Assembly: GCF_910594005.1 (NCBI RefSeq)
Contig: NC_057848.1
Location: forward strand, 56,685,616-56,749,615
DNA: 64,000 bases
Direction: 5' to 3'
DNA from: Cervus elaphus
Taxonomy: Eukaryota; Chordata; Mammalia; Artiodactyla; Cervidae
This document shows positions 9,968-19,829 of this stretch, piece after piece (the stretch's first letter is position 1; the number at the start of each line of letters is the position of its first letter). Both the position numbers and the translations under genes were made by a program. Below the pieces are notes generated by a model. The model saw nothing but the letters and a program-made list of their open reading frames with translations. It searched no databases and was not told where the DNA came from.

Positions 9968-12900
9968 TGCATCCTTGACTCAAAACTGCTGTATCGTCTG
10001 TGACCCCTAAAGACTTTTTAGAGAATTATGTTTGACAATGTAACGAAAAACACAGCATAACAAAAAACACATGAAAAAGCAGAGAAAGAACTTCGGCTGG
10101 AATCCCACCATCTTAAGCAACAAGTATGTTTGTTTTGATGTTCTTTCCAGTTTCTGCTCCTACATAGACCCCCCCTTGTCAATTGTGGTGTCCACATGAT
10201 TCTATGTCTGTGATTTCTAAAACTTGATATCGTGTTTCCCAGGTTTCAACGCAGTCTTTAAAATTATTATTTGAAATGGCTCAAAGAGGTTCCACTGAGT
10301 GAGTGACTACATTAAGTTAACTCTTATGGTTGGACATTCCATCTCTTTAAGATTAATTTGGTTGAATCTTTAGAAAGTATCCAATAAAGGTCAGAGACTT
10401 TAAATGATTTTCAATCACACTTTTTTTGGTTTGTGCGTACTTATGTGTATACACCTGGGTTATTTATTGTCACTATTTAGCCATCCAGGGGCCAATCTTG
10501 GGCCTCAAGCAGGAATTGTCCAGGGCAGAGGGAAAGGCTCATCAGACAACTGATCAGTTTCACCTCTAATTTTTCTAAACAAACAAATTCAACTCCATTT
10601 CCTGCTCTAGTCACTACTGTATAGTTGGTTCTGATTAACAGGTAATGAAACAAGACATACAACATGAGCTTAGGAGGAAGAGGCCCCAGACTAGCCTCAG
10701 ACCCCCATAAAAGCTTCAACCCCCATAAGCCCCAGGCTTCTTGGCAGCAATTGTTTTTCTTGACGTTTTATCCTATCTATTTCTTGGGGTTGTTGCAAGT
10801 AGAAAATATGAAAACTTTTGAAAAACCATGTAAAAGCACAATTTTTTTTAAAAAACAGGAAAAACGTTAGAATTATTATGTTTCTGATTATTGCAGTTTT
10901 TGTGGCCAGGACTTTAAAATGTCTGGCCTTGGGGCAACAGTCTGGTTTGGAGGGCAGGTCAGGGTGGGTTAGGGGACAGGTGAGGGAGCTGCTTTGGGAG
11001 AGGCATGCTTCAAAGACTTCGGACCTCATGGACACTGCTCTGTTCTCAGCTCCTTGACTAACAGGAGTGGCCAAATCAGGGCCACTGACCCCCACTGGCT
11101 GCTCAGAGTCTAGAGCTCACTGGCCTAAGTGGAGCACTCCAAGGCTGAGCAGCTGCCTGGAAATGGAGGTCTTTTCAGGGCTCCTCCCCAATGGTTTAAT
11201 TTACTATCCCTACAGGGGTCTATGTCTTTTTAAACTTGCCAAAGAGATCACTTTTGGAGCAGGGGAGGGCGGTAAAGGCTATAGGTAGGTGAGATATTAT
11301 GAAAGAGCTAGCAGATTTTTGTTCATTTACTGAGCAGTAACTAATGGGAAGGATGACTAGGGTGTAGAATAGCAGGGAAATACACATTTGCTATAATTGG
11401 TGCCTAGATCGATTTTCTTTTAGGAGTAATGTAATCATTTTAAATACAAATGCATATCAAGTTTTAGGGTTATGAGGATAAGTTACACTGTAGGCCGATG
11501 GGAAAACAGGTCTCTAAAAATTTACTCCAACTTGGATATAGCCCCCAACTCTAGTCTTTAATTCCTATTTATAAACTTTCATTGATTTTCAAAAAAATGC
11601 TTTTTGGACCTATTTTTATTTTCATCTTGTGCAGTTTCTCAGGAAAGCTGCCTAGAAGTTAGCTCACACCTGTGTAGGATGACTTCTTCTCCAAGTGTTG
11701 CCCTGAGCCTGTTCCAGGATTGGGTGAACAAACCCAGTCCCTTGCTGCCCCATCTGCCTTGATGATTTGATTGGTATTGTGTTTTTAAAACAATCAGCAA
11801 AATAATTTGCACTGCAGAGTCCTTAGTAGGTCTTTTTAATTGGACAGTTATTCATATTAATAAAAATCAAAAGCAGCATACAATCATTTAATGTCCCAGC
11901 ACTGGAGTATATCCAACTGTTTTCCTCTTTGGGGTTCCACTTTAGTCACTGTCTGTATGCATGCATAAATTTTTACATAGTTGCAACCACTGCTTTTTTT
12001 TTTTTGTAGCTGTGGTTATTGGCATCTAGTTTTCCAAGTAACATTGACACACATCTGTTCAAATCAATTGATGTTCCCATCATGACTGACTCATTTGGCG
12101 GGGAAAACAAGTTTACATGCCAATTGGAACAAAGAAGCATGGGTATCAGGGAGCAGCAGGGAGAAAGAAATGGTGGGAGAGGGTTATTTTGACTTACAGA
12201 TCATAAAACATTTTCCAATAACATTTTTAAAGGATGTATAATATTACACGGAGTGATTGATTATATTTTATCCCATGTTGTGGGACATTTGGGTGGTTTT
12301 CAATACCTAGTGAGTTTAGAATGCATATAAATTACAGGATTTGAGAGATGACTGTATTTTCTTGAAACAGAAGTCTTCTGTGTCCAGATCCAGGCCAAGA
12401 GTGTTGATGCAGTGTTCCTTTGTTGGAAAAAAAGTCATTACTGCTAACTGGAAATGCTGGATGCCTTCAAAAAATATCCTTGTGATTAAAATAGTTTAAG
12501 TTATGTTCAATTCTAGCTTATAAATGTAACCTATATATCTTGTCCCACAACTTACAGAAATGTGGAATTTTAAATTTAGAGCCTGACTAAACTTTTCCTA
12601 GTTTATGGGCCACATCTGTCTAATAAACTTAATACAAGGCTGTGTGCACGCAGCTTCCTAACAAATAACATGTGCTGGGAAAAGATGAGAGAACAATGGA
12701 AAGGTGCCTCCTTGAAGGTGGTAACATTGAATCAATTGATCTGCTGACTATAAGTGGATTCCTTTCACACTCCCATACATTATGATGCACATTTAGCAAC
12801 GTAGAAAAACAATTTGAATGAATACCTTAGAGAGTTAAAGAGAATTTATAGTCTGGAACGAACTGCCATCTTCTTAATTGACACGAAAATGTTTGGCTAA

Positions 12901-13015
12901 AATATTGCTTTATTCACATTTTTGTCCTTGGAGGAAAATCTAGGCACACTGCAACTTCGACCGTGTGAATAATGGTGTAAGATGACTGCTTTAAGTCAGA
13001 AAAAGGGCACTACGC
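9968..13015. other. Spacer between mir-542 and the CpG-rich stretch
   Basis: AT-rich sequence within the presumed primary transcript. No exon or further microRNA-like hairpin was recognised. About 12,200-12,310 ('gatgtataatattacacgga' and 'gggacatttgggtggttttc') resembles a decayed dispersed repeat. A T-run lies at about 11,994-12,005. Confidence 0.4.
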
Positions 13016-13019
13016 AGTC

Positions 13020-15160
13020 CGAAGGCTGTGTGGACGCCCTCTAGCTCGATGCCTCTTGGGGGCCTGGGGCCAAGGGCCACAGCGCATCTGGAAGGCAATG
13101 CCCCCAATCCGGATCGTGGCTCCCACCCTCCGCCACTTGCAGTCCCCAACCGGCCGGGTCTCTCACCTGGGTCTCGCTGGAGGAGCCGGAGGGCGCGGGC
13201 ATGGTCCTCCCGTGGGATGGGCGCTGGCTGCTGCCAGGCCTCCTTCTGGCTCGAGGGGACCCGTCCTGAGCAGGGAGAGAGGGAGAAGATGAGAGGCGCG
13301 GGGGCAGTCTCGAGGTGCCTTTCCCACCCTAAGCGCAAAGCCAGGCGGGTGCGGGAACCTGTTCGCCGTTCAGGCCTCGGGATTGCGGGCCTGCGGGGCC
13401 CTGGGCCGGCCGCGAGCCAACTCTTAGGATTCGTGGTCCGGGATCGAGGCCGGAGCGGGGCAGCGGCGGCCGCGGGGAGCCGGGCTGGCCCTAAGCAGCC
13501 GGCTGGCAGCGCCCCCGGAGCCCGAGGGTCCGCGGCGGCCGGAAGGGCCCCGACCCGCCCGCGCCGGCCTCAGCGCAAGGGAGTCTGGGAGAGCGCGCGT
13601 GGGGGCGGCGGGAGCCTGAGCCCCAGCTGGGTCTGCCTGGAACCCCGGGCTCCCCAAACCCGACTTCCTCCTGCTCCTCCTCCAGGGGTCCCACTCCCGG
13701 CCCCCGGGAAGACAGTTCCAGGCAGCCCGTACAGACCAGAGGGGTTTTCACGTCTTTGGTTTCTTTTAGGATGACAGAAAGCGTGGCAAAGATTCCACAC
13801 CTCTCTCTGTCTTTGCCAAGAGTCCTTGACCTGCCCATGCGCTGGATCAAACCAAAAACCTAAAGTGATTTTCACAGGCAAAGTGTGACCTCAGCCAGAG
13901 AATGAGTCCTCTCTTTTCTAGGCCGGCTCTCAAGCTCCTAGCCTAGACTGGGGGGTGGGGGGCGCAGAGTGAGGGGTGGAGAAGGCTTTCGAGGTCCACT
14001 GGCAACAGTGCCCGGAGTTCGGCAGGCACGGAGGGCCCCAGAGTCGACAGCTCAGGGGCTGCCATTTTCTCAGGAGCTGTCCAGCCAGTGCCCTGCCGGC
14101 GGGCCAATCCCTTGTGGGCGGGCCCCCGGGCGACCGCGGTGGCCTTGGGGCAGCGCCTCCAGAGTGGAATTCTGGTACCCGATTTTGGGAGATAGGGCAA
14201 GAAGCAGCTTGAAACGCTGAGCCTCATTCCACAGCCACCCCCTCGGGTAACCTCGCTCCCTGCAGGCCTCAGATCACTCAGGTCAGCGCCTGTCCACGCG
14301 GCAGCCTGGGATTCACCGGCGGGCCAGGCACTGCGCCTCGCCAGATCTCGACAGAAGCTCCCCCCAACAGAGACAGGGAGAAGAGTGGGGAAGGTGTCGA
14401 GAAGGGGCCAGAAACATTCTCTTTCCTGGACTCCAGTGTCCCTTCCACATGCAGGACGTGAGTCATTTACCAGGAGCCGCACTGCGGCCTGGCGACTGCT
14501 TGCAATGGGTCACCTTAAGGCTTCCCCTTATTTCTTTTCCAACTACTCCCCTCCTCGCCGCCCCACACCATTTAATTGCTGAGACTTGAAGGTAGTCTTT
14601 CTTCGTTTTTTGTCCTGTGAGTGGTAGTCTAGGTGATCAGGAGGGTTCTCCGCCCCCCCCCCCCTCGTTTAAATTTTACCCGGACAGGGAAAGGAGTGCT
14701 AAAAGGCAGTTTCTTTCACATCTATTCAAAGGCGGGCAAAGGTTGGAGCGAGGACAAACGCGCCTCACCCGGGTCTCGCTGCCGGAGCAGACAAGGCGGG
14801 CACTGGACTAGGACTTACCTGGTGGGTGCGCCCGTGCGGGAGTCCCAGCCTTGCCCGGGCAGCAGAAACAATACTCCAGATCACTGATCGCCCACTGCAG
14901 TACTGTTCCCGCTGCTAGGGCACGGCTGAGTGTTTGCACAGCAACCCCTTTCTCCGCGCGCGTGGCCCCGACCATCCCCAGCCCCCAGCCCCCGGGCGAG
15001 CAGCAGCGCTCTCCTCGGATTCTGGCGGAGCCTCGTGGGAGGTGAAAAGGCCGAGGGAAGAGGAAGAGAGATGCAAGCCTCCACTCACCTACCTGGTCCA
15101 GAGCTGGCCTGGGGAGCCGGTGCTCCGCGGGAACGCATGCACGGCTAGCAGAACCCCACC
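13020..15160. promoter_or_regulatory. CpG-rich region around mir-503 and mir-424
   Basis: GC-rich DNA with dense CpG, strongest at about 13,350-13,620 and again near 14,950-15,050, inside an AT-rich neighbourhood. It covers mir-503 and reaches mir-424. The long open frames here (for example 13,028-13,774 plus) are composition effects: low-complexity Pro, Arg, Gly and Ala with no domain. It may be a promoter, an exon or a gene-body island of the host transcript. Confidence 0.7.
14852..14922 (-). ncRNA. MIR503: pre-miR-503
   Basis: The minus strand carries miR-503-5p at 14,895-14,917, beginning UAGCAGCGGGAACAGUACUG, the form known from rodents (human has one U in place of this A). The 3p arm at about 14,854-14,877 (GGAGUAUUGUUUCUGCUGCC) pairs with it around a loop of about 17 nt. 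The precursor is 71 nt, as in human. The seed AGCAGCG relates it to the miR-15/16 group. It lies 231 bp downstream of mir-424, the usual tight pair. Confidence 0.97.
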
Positions 15161-15251
15161 TTCCTACTTCCTCGCAAGGGGGTATAGCAGCGCCTCACGT
15201 TTTGAACCATTTAAAGCACTTCAAAACATGAATTGCTGCTGCATCCCCTCG
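15154..15251 (-). ncRNA. MIR424: pre-miR-424 (rodent miR-322)
   Basis: The minus strand carries the exact miR-424-5p at 15,220-15,241 (CAGCAGCAAUUCAUGUUUUG...) and miR-424-3p at 15,184-15,204. The arms pair around a short loop (15,205-15,219, 'tttgaaccatttaaa' side). The precursor of 98 nt matches the human limits. The seed AGCAGCA is shared with miR-15, 16, 195 and 497, whose known targets include cyclins and other cell-cycle genes. It is the first hairpin of the cluster, about 2.6 kb downstream of the main CpG island. Confidence 0.98.
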
Positions 15252-17640
15252 GAGTTAACGAAGGAGGATCGCTCTGGGGTACCTGCAGGTGGAGAAAGAC
15301 AAGGTGACTGGAAGGAAGACCCCCCCGTCCCACCCGACGGCGAGGAATAAAGCAAAACGTCAGTCCAAACCGACATACTTTTTAGAAATTTGATTTCCAG
15401 GATCAGCAGGTGGAGTGAAGAATGTTACTCGATTTCTTCTTTTTTTTCCCTCAGAGGATGAATCTTGGGAAAGTGTAGTGGTGAAAGGCAGAGGGCTGAG
15501 AGAGAGAGGAATTAGGGTGGGAAAGAATCTTACTTCTGAAGGAAAGAATAGTAAGAAAAGAAATTGAGGCAGTTTGGCAACATCTGGATCACTCTTGCCT
15601 GCTTCAAAGTCTTCCTGAAACTTCTTCCTGGTGTATGTTATAAATAAGCCCCACTAAAAAAACAATAACTTTTCGTTTATTGACTTAAAGAAGATCACCA
15701 AAATGTCTCTCGTGGCTTCAGCTGATTTTAACATATATGATGGTTGGGAAATACAGATCCATCCCTAGAAGCATGAGATGTCCTCTTGAACTCACCAGTG
15801 CTTCCTTATTACAGCAAACACCCTGCCTTGACTTCTCTTTAAAGGTATTAAAGAATGAGAGATAACTGTTCTGAGATGAAATATCTGGATGTTTACATAT
15901 GAAACTAACTCAAACTTATTCATAAGTAATTTGTACCTTTTAATATCAGCTATCAAAACACAAGTCAAAAAGTTTAAATACTTGATGTCAGATCAATCCT
16001 TCTTGTCTCAAGCAGTTCCCCAGAAATGCTTTCCCGTTCTGAAATGGCCGGCACTGTGCATACTCCTTAATGATTAACTCATTACATACCGCTTTTTCCT
16101 TTTTAAAATGGACACACATTAGCAATAAGTTACACGCATCCTTTCCCACAGTGTTTAAACGGAATAGTCAAGCAGAAGGAAATAAATCTGTAACTCTCAA
16201 TCACAAACCTGTAAGTTAAAACAACACAACTAGAACAAAATGCTAATGGTTTTGAAAGTTAAAATATGTTTTGATACAAGTAATAGACACGACAAGTATT
16301 CACGTCTGTTAAGTGTTTTGGTTCATTTAAAATTTACATCGGTTTTTTAAAACAAGTATAATGGATGCTGTGTCCTGTTTATTAGATGATAAAATGTTCA
16401 GAGTATTCAGTGAGACTAATTACAAAATTCATAACACCAGACTGAGATCCAGTGTTACCAAATGCACTACTTATGGTAAACTAATTTATTAATAACTCGT
16501 TCCCTAAATTGGGACATACATTTAAGTGTCTGTAAATTCCATCTTGTTTTGGCTATGCTATTTACAAACAACTCTCACTTTTGGGATTAATGGAGATAAA
16601 CGTCCTTGGTTGCCCTTAAAAAGAAAGAAAAAAAAACATGTTTAGCAAATGTACAGTTTTACTTTAAAACTCCACAACCTTCTCCCAATTAAATATTTAT
16701 GCCCCACACAAATATGAGAACCCTCACATCAGATATTAAAGTCATCCCTCATTTAACATTTCCTTAGTTGACTACTTAGAAAAACAAAAGTTCATTCGAA
16801 ATAGCAATGGTGTCAAAGGCGAAGGTCCCGTCCAGATTGCTCTGCCAACTCACTGGAATCGAATTCATTTGTACCTGTCATTTAACCCGTTTTTTCTCTC
16901 CCAGTGACAGTACAACGACTTACATTCCTAAAAAGCGACTTAGCTCCCCTAGTTTATGGATTTCCCCTTAGATTAAAGTTTACTTACGAAAAGAGATTAC
17001 AAAGAGGCGTCTTGTCACTTCAGAAGAGAGTCAGTCGCTGATACAATAGACAAAGAATCGATACTTTTCAAGTTGCCCATAGCCCCACCCACCCCTTCTG
17101 AACTGAACTGTGTTGGGCCAAATCATTTGAGAGCCAAAGAATGCGCCTCTTCCACTGTTCATATTTTACAACGTTTTGTCTTAACTTTGCAGATGCCTTC
17201 TTCCCCCCCACCACAAACACGATGTACCTTCCCTTGGCTCATTCATGCCGACTTTCCCAACGTCATGTTTCCTACAGGGAAAACTAAACAACCTTGAAAG
17301 TTTTAGTTGGGAAAAGACAGTGCAAAACTAATCACACATTTATTTCCAAGACATATTTTACGGCTTACAAATCAGAGCCACGAAAAATTCATGTACAGTC
17401 CATCAAAACCAGTGGATCCCGACTCTAGCGAGGCTGACAAGCGGTCACAGCCCCTTACTCGATTTTCTCTCCCCACCCCTCCATCTTAGCTTTTTCCAGC
17501 CCGTTTCCTAAGAATTCTCCCAGCCCACTCATGTGTCTGTTTCGCCCGCACCCCGGCCCCCCCAACATGCTTTACAATCCCAAAGCAGCCCATAACTTTT
17601 TCAGCGTGGTAACTCGCTTTTTTTTCAGTCTGGCGTAACC
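15252..17640. other. AT-rich spacer upstream of mir-424
   Basis: No gene or repeat was recognised. The sequence has little sign of transposon insertion, unlike most of the window, which may reflect constraint in the host-transcript region. The short plus-strand frames at 15,889, 17,073 and 17,307 show no domain. Confidence 0.4.
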
Positions 17641-17699
17641 AACGTGATTAAAGGGAGAAATACCAGCCAACAAGTCCCTTTTAAAAAAATCGCATGTCA

Positions 17700-18314
17700 C
17701 CTCTCGATCCACTCGAAAATGGCGCCGAAATCGAAGAATTTCTTAAATTTCATTGTCAGCTTTTTGCAAAGGTTTCTGGGATTTTCCTGCGAAGCTGCTT
17801 CGCCGCGTCTGAGAGCTAGCGAACGAGCAAGCAAGCAAAAGAGAGAGGGAGGAATGGAGGGGGTGCGGAGGGGTGAGACAGACAGCGAGAGAGCGGGGCC
17901 CGGGAGGGGAGCGGGGTCGGGGCTTGAGGTCGGCGAGGGCGCGGGGGGCGAGGGACCGGGTCCCGAGCCATAGGGACCGGAGCCGGGCGCGGAGAGGCGG
18001 GAGCCCGGGGCCGGGGTTCAGGGTGGCGGCGCGGGAGGGCGCGCTCCTGCGTTGGCTGCAGCCGAAGCTCGGAGAGCGGCGTGGCGGAGGCGGAGCGGAG
18101 CGGAGCGCGGGACCGGAGCCGCGCGCACCCTGGGAGGCAAGCTGGGCGGCCGGCGGAGAGCCTCCAGCAGCGGCTCTAGAAAAAGCCGGCTCCGGGGGCG
18201 TGGCCACGCGGCGCCCACGCCCCCCCCCCCCTTCGGCGCGCTGCTCCCGGCCCGGGGGCGGAAAGGGGGAGGGGAGGAGGGGAGCAGGGGAGCGGGGGAG
18301 GGCTGGGGGGGGCG

Positions 18315-18351
<37 letters not shown>

Positions 18352-18830
18352 CGCTCCACGCCACAACCTTGGCCCGCAGCCGGGATGGGGCCGAGAAGGG
18401 CACGGGGCATCCAGTAGAGCCGGTACAGAGTCGAAGAGCCGGGGTTCAGGGAGAAAAAAGAATGGGACACGGCAAAGCCACGGGCACAGGGTAGCGCAGC
18501 GCGCGCCCAGAAGTGTAGGACGGACGCCACCCCGCGCCCACTGGTCCCCTCGCGGTGCCCCCTGAGCTGCCCGTAGGGAGCGAGGTGACTGAGCAACGCC
18601 CCTGGCGCTGTGCCGGCTGGGGGTGCCTGACTTGTTGGGAGAGGAAATGGGGCGGGGGTGCTTCGGACCGCGTGAGCGTAGCGCTTTCCCCAAGCGTTTG
18701 AGGCCAGCCTAGTGGGGACTCCCCTGCCCACGCCACCCCTCCAAGCCCTCGGGGAGAGCGGCCCCGGGGCGGGCCCCGTACTTGCAGGCCGTCCGCTGGG
18801 GGCACAGAGCCCGGAGGATGGAACAACTGT
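17700..18830. promoter_or_regulatory. CpG island, likely promoter of the microRNA host transcript
   Basis: Very high GC and CpG from about 17,790 to 18,780, with long G-rich, CpG-dense tracts and a (GT)n microsatellite. At its left edge, 17,717-17,731, the text 'aaaatggcgccgaaa' contains a YY1-like core (ATGGCGCC, one base off the usual ATGGCGGC), common near promoters. It lies upstream of mir-424 on the minus strand, the right place for the host promoter; a divergent transcript toward PLAC1 is also possible. The large open frames on both strands here (for example 18,018-19,070 minus) are Pro/Arg/Ser-rich chance frames. Confidence 0.7.
18318..18350 (+). repeat. (GT)n microsatellite within the CpG island
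   Basis: About 16 uninterrupted GT dinucleotides directly after a G-rich run. Alternating purine-pyrimidine of this length can form Z-DNA and is often polymorphic. Confidence 0.95.
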
Positions 18831-19119
18831 CTGCACCCCTCCCGGTCCAAGAAGGGGAAACAGTTTTAAGGTTGACCCGGGGCAACAGGAGGGAAATGAG
18901 CCCTTATTGTAAATGCTAACGGCTGTTAGGGACGGAGAGTTGATTTTCTTAGGTGAGAATAGTGAGAATAGTATTGAAGGTAGGTAGGAGGATGCCCTTA
19001 GAAGATGAAGGCTGGAGTGGAGAGGTGAAATGTCTGCAGTTTTCAGATGATACAGCCTACACGCGCGCACATTGTGCCAGACAGAGGAAGCGAGTGTTAT
19101 AGTGTGTTAAGTTGTTACA

Positions 19120-19245
19120 TCCAGGTGGGGGATAAGTGGACGTTTGTTGTACTGTTCCTTCAACTTTCCTGTCTACTTGCAAAATGTCATAATAAAAAAT
19201 TTGTGAGAACTCGCTCTCCTCGTTAAAAAAAAAAAAAAAAAAAAC
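19120..19245 (+). repeat. Decayed repeat 3' end with A-tail
   Basis: The text 'aaatgtcataataaaaaatt' and a 20-base A-run (about 19,225-19,244) look like the 3' end of a retrotransposed sequence between two CpG-rich blocks. Family not assigned. Confidence 0.45.
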
Positions 19246-19279
19246 AGCGCCTCAATGCTGTCTAGGAAAAGGAGCGCGA

Positions 19280-19720
19280 CTCCTTTCTCCCTCCCTGTCC
19301 CGGGTGGGACAAATCTGTCAGCACGCAGGGCTCAGACCAGCGAGTTCTGGACGGGAAGGGCAATGGGTAGCGCTGGCCGGCAGCGGCCACCGCCCCGGAC
19401 ACGGGACGCAGGCCCGGAGGCACCCGGGGGCCTCGGGGCAGGTGGGCGGCCGGGGCACAGCGCGGCGGAGGAGCTGCCGAGCGCGCCGGTCTGGGCAGGG
19501 GGCTCCGCGGGCGACTCAGCCAGCCCGGGTGCGACTCCGACTCGCTCGGCTCAGCTCTGCCCAGCCGCCCGCGCGGCGGACGGACTAGAAAACGGATGGG
19601 CCGCGGGGAGCTGGAGCCGCGCGCCTGACGCCGCCGCCGCGGCCCGGGTCCCCCACGTTCACCGAGGGTGGCTAGGGCTGTAGCGGCCTGCGCCCTGAAC
19701 TCGGGGTGGTGGGGAATCGC
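19280..19720. promoter_or_regulatory. Second CpG-rich block
   Basis: A CpG-dense block separated from the main island by an insertion-like A-tailed segment. It may once have been continuous with it. The frames here (19,255-19,683 plus and 19,262-19,822 minus) are chance frames of GC-rich composition. Confidence 0.6.
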
Positions 19721-19775
19721 GCGCTGCACTGGAAAAAAAAAAATCAGGTGCTGAAAGAAAAAGAGCAACACATAC

Positions 19776-19826
<51 letters not shown>
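19776..19826 (+). repeat. (CA)n microsatellite
   Basis: About 24 uninterrupted AC dinucleotides just outside the CpG-rich block; a second alternating purine-pyrimidine tract flanking the island. Confidence 0.95.

Positions 19827-19829
<3 letters not shown>

Larger units (their letters stand above)
8600..17900 (-). ncRNA. Presumed primary transcript of the miR-424/503/542/450 cluster (MIR503HG-like)
   Basis: All hairpins are on the minus strand in the conserved order 424, 503, 542, 450a-2, 450a-1, 450b, downstream of the CpG-rich region near 17.8-18.8 kb. In human the 424/503 pair is embedded in the long non-coding RNA MIR503HG and the whole cluster is co-expressed. Exon boundaries, the exact start and the 3' end cannot be read from the sequence, so these limits are an inference from hairpin positions and the island. 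The CpG-rich stretch at 13-15 kb could hold an additional start. Confidence 0.4.

Noticed and set aside
13028..13774. 248-codon plus-strand open frame in a CpG-rich region
   Set aside because: Composition is Pro/Arg/Gly/Ala/Ser-rich with no domain, long frames also occur on the opposite strand, and GC-rich DNA has few stop codons. It lies in a CpG-rich stretch by the microRNAs.
17743..19070. Minus-strand open frames of 316 and 350 codons
   Set aside because: They include poly(His-Thr) runs that come from the (GT)n tract and Pro/Arg-rich text from the CpG island. They overlap each other in different frames and overlap plus-strand frames. No protein family is recognised.
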